Shown here piece by piece: positions 61,882 to 64,000 of a stretch of 64,000 bases of DNA. A model generated the notes under the pieces. The model had not been told where the DNA came from and searched no databases. It saw only the letters and a list, made by a program, of their open reading frames with translations. Each line of letters opens with the position of its first letter. Position 1 is the first letter of the stretch. The translations under genes and the position numbers were made by a program. This DNA is from Nocardia carnea NBRC 14403 (GTDB lineage Bacteria; Actinomycetota; Actinomycetes; Mycobacteriales; Mycobacteriaceae), in assembly GCF_000308515.1 (NCBI RefSeq), contig NZ_BAFV01000041.1:1-64000 (forward strand). The letters run 5' to 3'.

Positions 61882-64000
61882 TCAGCCGATATCCAAGGGG
61901 TCGATCTGCACACGCGCCGAAGTTTCCGCACGCTGGCTGCTGCGGACGGCCTGCGCCGCGGTCAGTGCCCGGGCCAGCGCGCCACCTTGCGGGCGAGGAA
62001 CGCGTAACAGCACCCGCTCGACCTCCACCGGGGTACCGCGGTCGTCGTCGGTGCGAGAAACCGACGGTTTGCGCGCAGTGGCAGGCAGCGGTACCGGGCC
62101 CAGCACCTCGGCGGCGGCCGGAAGCTCGGCGACCGCGAGAAGTTCGGCAACCGCATCGGGTGTCCCGTCGATCGCGGCCATCCGCACCGCGGGCGGGAAC
62201 CCGACCTCAGTGCGCTGGCCGAGCTCAGCGGCCGCGTGCCCGGCCGGATCCCACCGCAGCAACGCCTGCACGGTGGGCACACCCGGATCCGCCATCACCA
62301 GTACCCGGCCCTCGGCTTTCACCAGGGCGGCAGCGCCCAGCCAACGGCGCAGGGTGTCCTCGGCGGCGCGGAGATCGGCGCGGCCCAGCAGCGCCCATCC
62401 GTCCAACAGCAGACCGACCCCGTAACCACCGGGTAGCAGCGGTTCGGCCCCGACAGTGGCCACCACGACCTGCGGGCCCGGTTCGACGGTATCGAGCATC
62501 GTGGCACCACTCGACCCCCTGATCGGCACCCCGGGAAACGCCCGGCCCAGTTCCTCCGCCGTCCGGGCGGCGCCGATGACCACGGCGCGCAGCACCCGCC
62601 CGCCGCAGCCGGGACAGCGGAAAGCAGCCTCGGTCCGCCCGCACCACCGGCACACCGGACTGTGTGCGACCTGCGCGGCGGGGGCCGCAGGACCCCCTTC
62701 AGGCAACGACAGCGGGCCCACACACTGCCGGCAGCGCGCCGGGGTGCGGCATTTGGTGCATGCCAGGGCCGGAACATACCCGCGGCGGGGCACCTGTACC
62801 AGCACCCCCTCCCCCGCGGCGAGTGCCTGGCGGGCTGCGGCGAAGGCGGCGCCCGGAATCCGGACCGCGCGCGCGATGGGGTCGCGATCGAGGGCCGCAT
62901 CGGAATCTCCCGGCGCGCCGATCCGGGGTGCGGCCGCCCGCACCGTGGCCCGGTCGGCGAGCAGATCGTGCGCCCAGCCCGATTCCACCACCGCCTGCAC
63001 CTCCGCGGTCCGCGCGAAACCCGCGGCCACGAACGCCGCTCCGGTTTCGTGCGCACGCAGCATCGACACCTCCCGGGCGTGCGGGTACGGGGACCGCGGT
63101 TCGGCGTAGGTGTCGTCTCCGTCGTCCCAGATCGCGATGAGTCCCAGGTCGGCGGCCGGCGCGAAAACAGCGCTGCGGGTGCCGATCACGACCCGTGCGG
63201 TCCCACGCAGAACGGCCAGCCAGCGCCGGTATCGGGCCGCCGGGCCCAGCCCCGCCGAGAGCCCGACCGCCGAATCACCGACCAGCGACTCACACTCGCG
63301 CAGCACCCTGTCCAGGTCGCGCTGGTCGGGAACCATCAAGATCGCGCTACGCCCACCGGCCACCACGACAGCCGCCAGTTCGGCCAGCCGGCGCGCCCAA
63401 TCCTCACCCGGTAGCGCCTGCCATGCCGCGCGCGCACCTTTACGCCCGGCGAGTGCGGTGAGAAACGATTCCCCGTGCCGATACCGCCGCCAGGCCGCCA
63501 GGTCGACGTCGGCCGGAACGGTCCCGTTGCCGGCCTCATACCGTGGATCACCAGAATCTGCGTCTGCCACCCCCGAAGGATTGTGAGTGACGCCCACAGC
63601 GGCAACCACCGATGGGGCATACGCCCGATCGCCACCGTCCGACATCCGCTCGGCACCGTCCGAGACCCACTGGTCGTCGGCCGGCGCCTGCTCGGCCCCA
63701 GCCGCCGAATGATCGGAGTCGTGGTGACCCGGTTCCGAAGCGAGTGGCGCCGACGGGCCCGCCGGCCCGCCCTCGCTGGCTTCTCCGAAAGACGGCAGGT
63801 CGACCGAGGCGTCCGCGGTCCCCGTCTCCCCGGTGGCCGGTCCCGTCACCTGCGGCAGGCCGGCGCTACGCTGCGGTTCCGCCGCGACCGATTCCTTCTT
63901 CCCGGCGCCACCGTTCTCCACGCGCGCGTGCCGGGGCGGGATCGCCAAGCGCAGGACATCGGCGCGGGTTCCGGCGCAGCGGGCGGCGACGGTCGTGGCG
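61882..64000 (-). CDS. priA: Probable primosomal protein N' (PriA), helicase-inactive type; 5' end outside window
   Basis: The frame continues past the right edge (reading ATTVAARCAGTRADVLRLAI before PPRHARVE), so the N-terminal DNA-binding domain is off-window. Visible in order: a hydrophilic insert of about 130 residues, then the helicase-like core and the zinc-binding region (ACTKCRTPARCRQCV, VCRWCGRTEAAFRCPGCGG). Walker A is lost (LAGRKGARAAWQALPGEDW at its place) and the DEAH box reads IWDDGDD, as in other actinobacterial PriA proteins, which are annotated as probably lacking helicase activity. It should still act in replication restart. The insert is unusually long compared with the mycobacterial protein as I recall it. 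Confidence 0.92.
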   Translation of the reverse strand, partial: ATTVAARCAGTRADVLRLAIPPRHARVENGGAGKKESVAAEPQRSAGLPQVTGPATGETGTADASVDLPSFGEASEGGPAGPSAPLASEPGHHDSDHSAAGAEQAPADDQWVSDGAERMSDGGDRAYAPSVVAAVGVTHNPSGVADADSGDPRYEAGNGTVPADVDLAAWRRYRHGESFLTALAGRKGARAAWQALPGEDWARRLAELAAVVVAGGRSAILMVPDQRDLDRVLRECESLVGDSAVGLSAGLGPAARYRRWLAVLRGTARVVIGTRSAVFAPAADLGLIAIWDDGDDTYAEPRSPYPHAREVSMLRAHETGAAFVAAGFARTAEVQAVVESGWAHDLLADRATVRAAAPRIGAPGDSDAALDRDPIARAVRIPGAAFAAARQALAAGEGVLVQVPRRGYVPALACTKCRTPARCRQCVGPLSLPEGGPAAPAAQVAHSPVCRWCGRTEAAFRCPGCGGRVLRAVVIGAARTAEELGRAFPGVPIRGSSGATMLDTVEPGPQVVVATVGAEPLLPGGYGVGLLLDGWALLGRADLRAAEDTLRRWLGAAALVKAEGRVLVMADPGVPTVQALLRWDPAGHAAAELGQRTEVGFPPAVRMAAIDGTPDAVAELLAVAELPAAAEVLGPVPLPATARKPSVSRTDDDRGTPVEVERVLLRVPRPQGGALARALTAAQAVRSSQRAETSARVQIDPLDIG

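Overview
The window is a stretch of a high-GC actinobacterial chromosome, most likely Nocardia or a close relative in the Mycobacteriales. Nearly every backbone gene is translated from GC-rich, strongly biased codons. The backbone order also matches what I recall of the Mycobacterium tuberculosis segment from ctaB/tkt to priA: ctaB, tkt-tal-zwf-opcA-pgl, secG, tpi-pgk-gap, whiA-yvcK-rapZ, uvrC, the rib genes, rpe, rsmB-fmt, priA. No rRNA, tRNA, transposase, integrase or CRISPR array was seen.

Layout. (1) 1-7.9 kb: ctaB, divergent from a tightly packed pentose-phosphate operon (tkt, tal, zwf, opcA, pgl; gaps of 5-6 nt or overlaps). (2) 7.9-26.6 kb: an accessory block of short, locally regulated transcription units. 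It holds hydrolases, an S9 peptidase, an orphan fused E1 dehydrogenase, an APH-like kinase, an M19 dipeptidase, a methyltransferase and several TetR/MerR regulators, plus gene remnants. (3) 26.6-33.7 kb: secG, two MFS carriers, a META-domain lipoprotein, a small secreted protein and a TetR/DHA2 exporter pair. (4) 33.7-36.8 kb: the gap-pgk-tpiA glycolytic operon, closed by a strong bidirectional terminator. (5) 38.1-43.3 kb: rapZ-yvcK-whiA with 4-nt overlaps, then uvrC. (6) 43.5-46.6 kb: a lipoprotein gamma-glutamyltransferase and a guanidine-III riboswitch controlling an SMR guanidinium exporter. (7) 46.7-51.7 kb: riboflavin genes ribE-ribBA-ribH and rpe, without ribD. (8) 51.8-55.4 kb: a leaderless anti-sigma/SigF-type sigma pair and a molybdopterin oxidoreductase. 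(9) 55.5-64 kb: rsmB-fmt-def with overlapping ends, a secreted lipase, a PadR regulator and priA, which runs off the right edge.

The most informative observations are regulatory. A textbook guanidine-III riboswitch lies directly in front of an SMR exporter. Three copies of a TCTTG-N9-CAAGA palindrome lie in front of a TetR gene and the neighbouring hydrolase it probably controls. A double palindrome overlaps the start codon of a leaderless methyltransferase gene. A KstR-type box sits between a divergent epoxide-hydrolase-like gene and an SDR gene. At protein level, RsmB has a long Arg/Gly-rich N-terminal extension, a PadR regulator has a Gly-Phe repeat, and E1 alpha and beta are fused by a long disordered linker. 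Several genes appear to be leaderless (a -10 hexamer 6-7 nt before the start codon).
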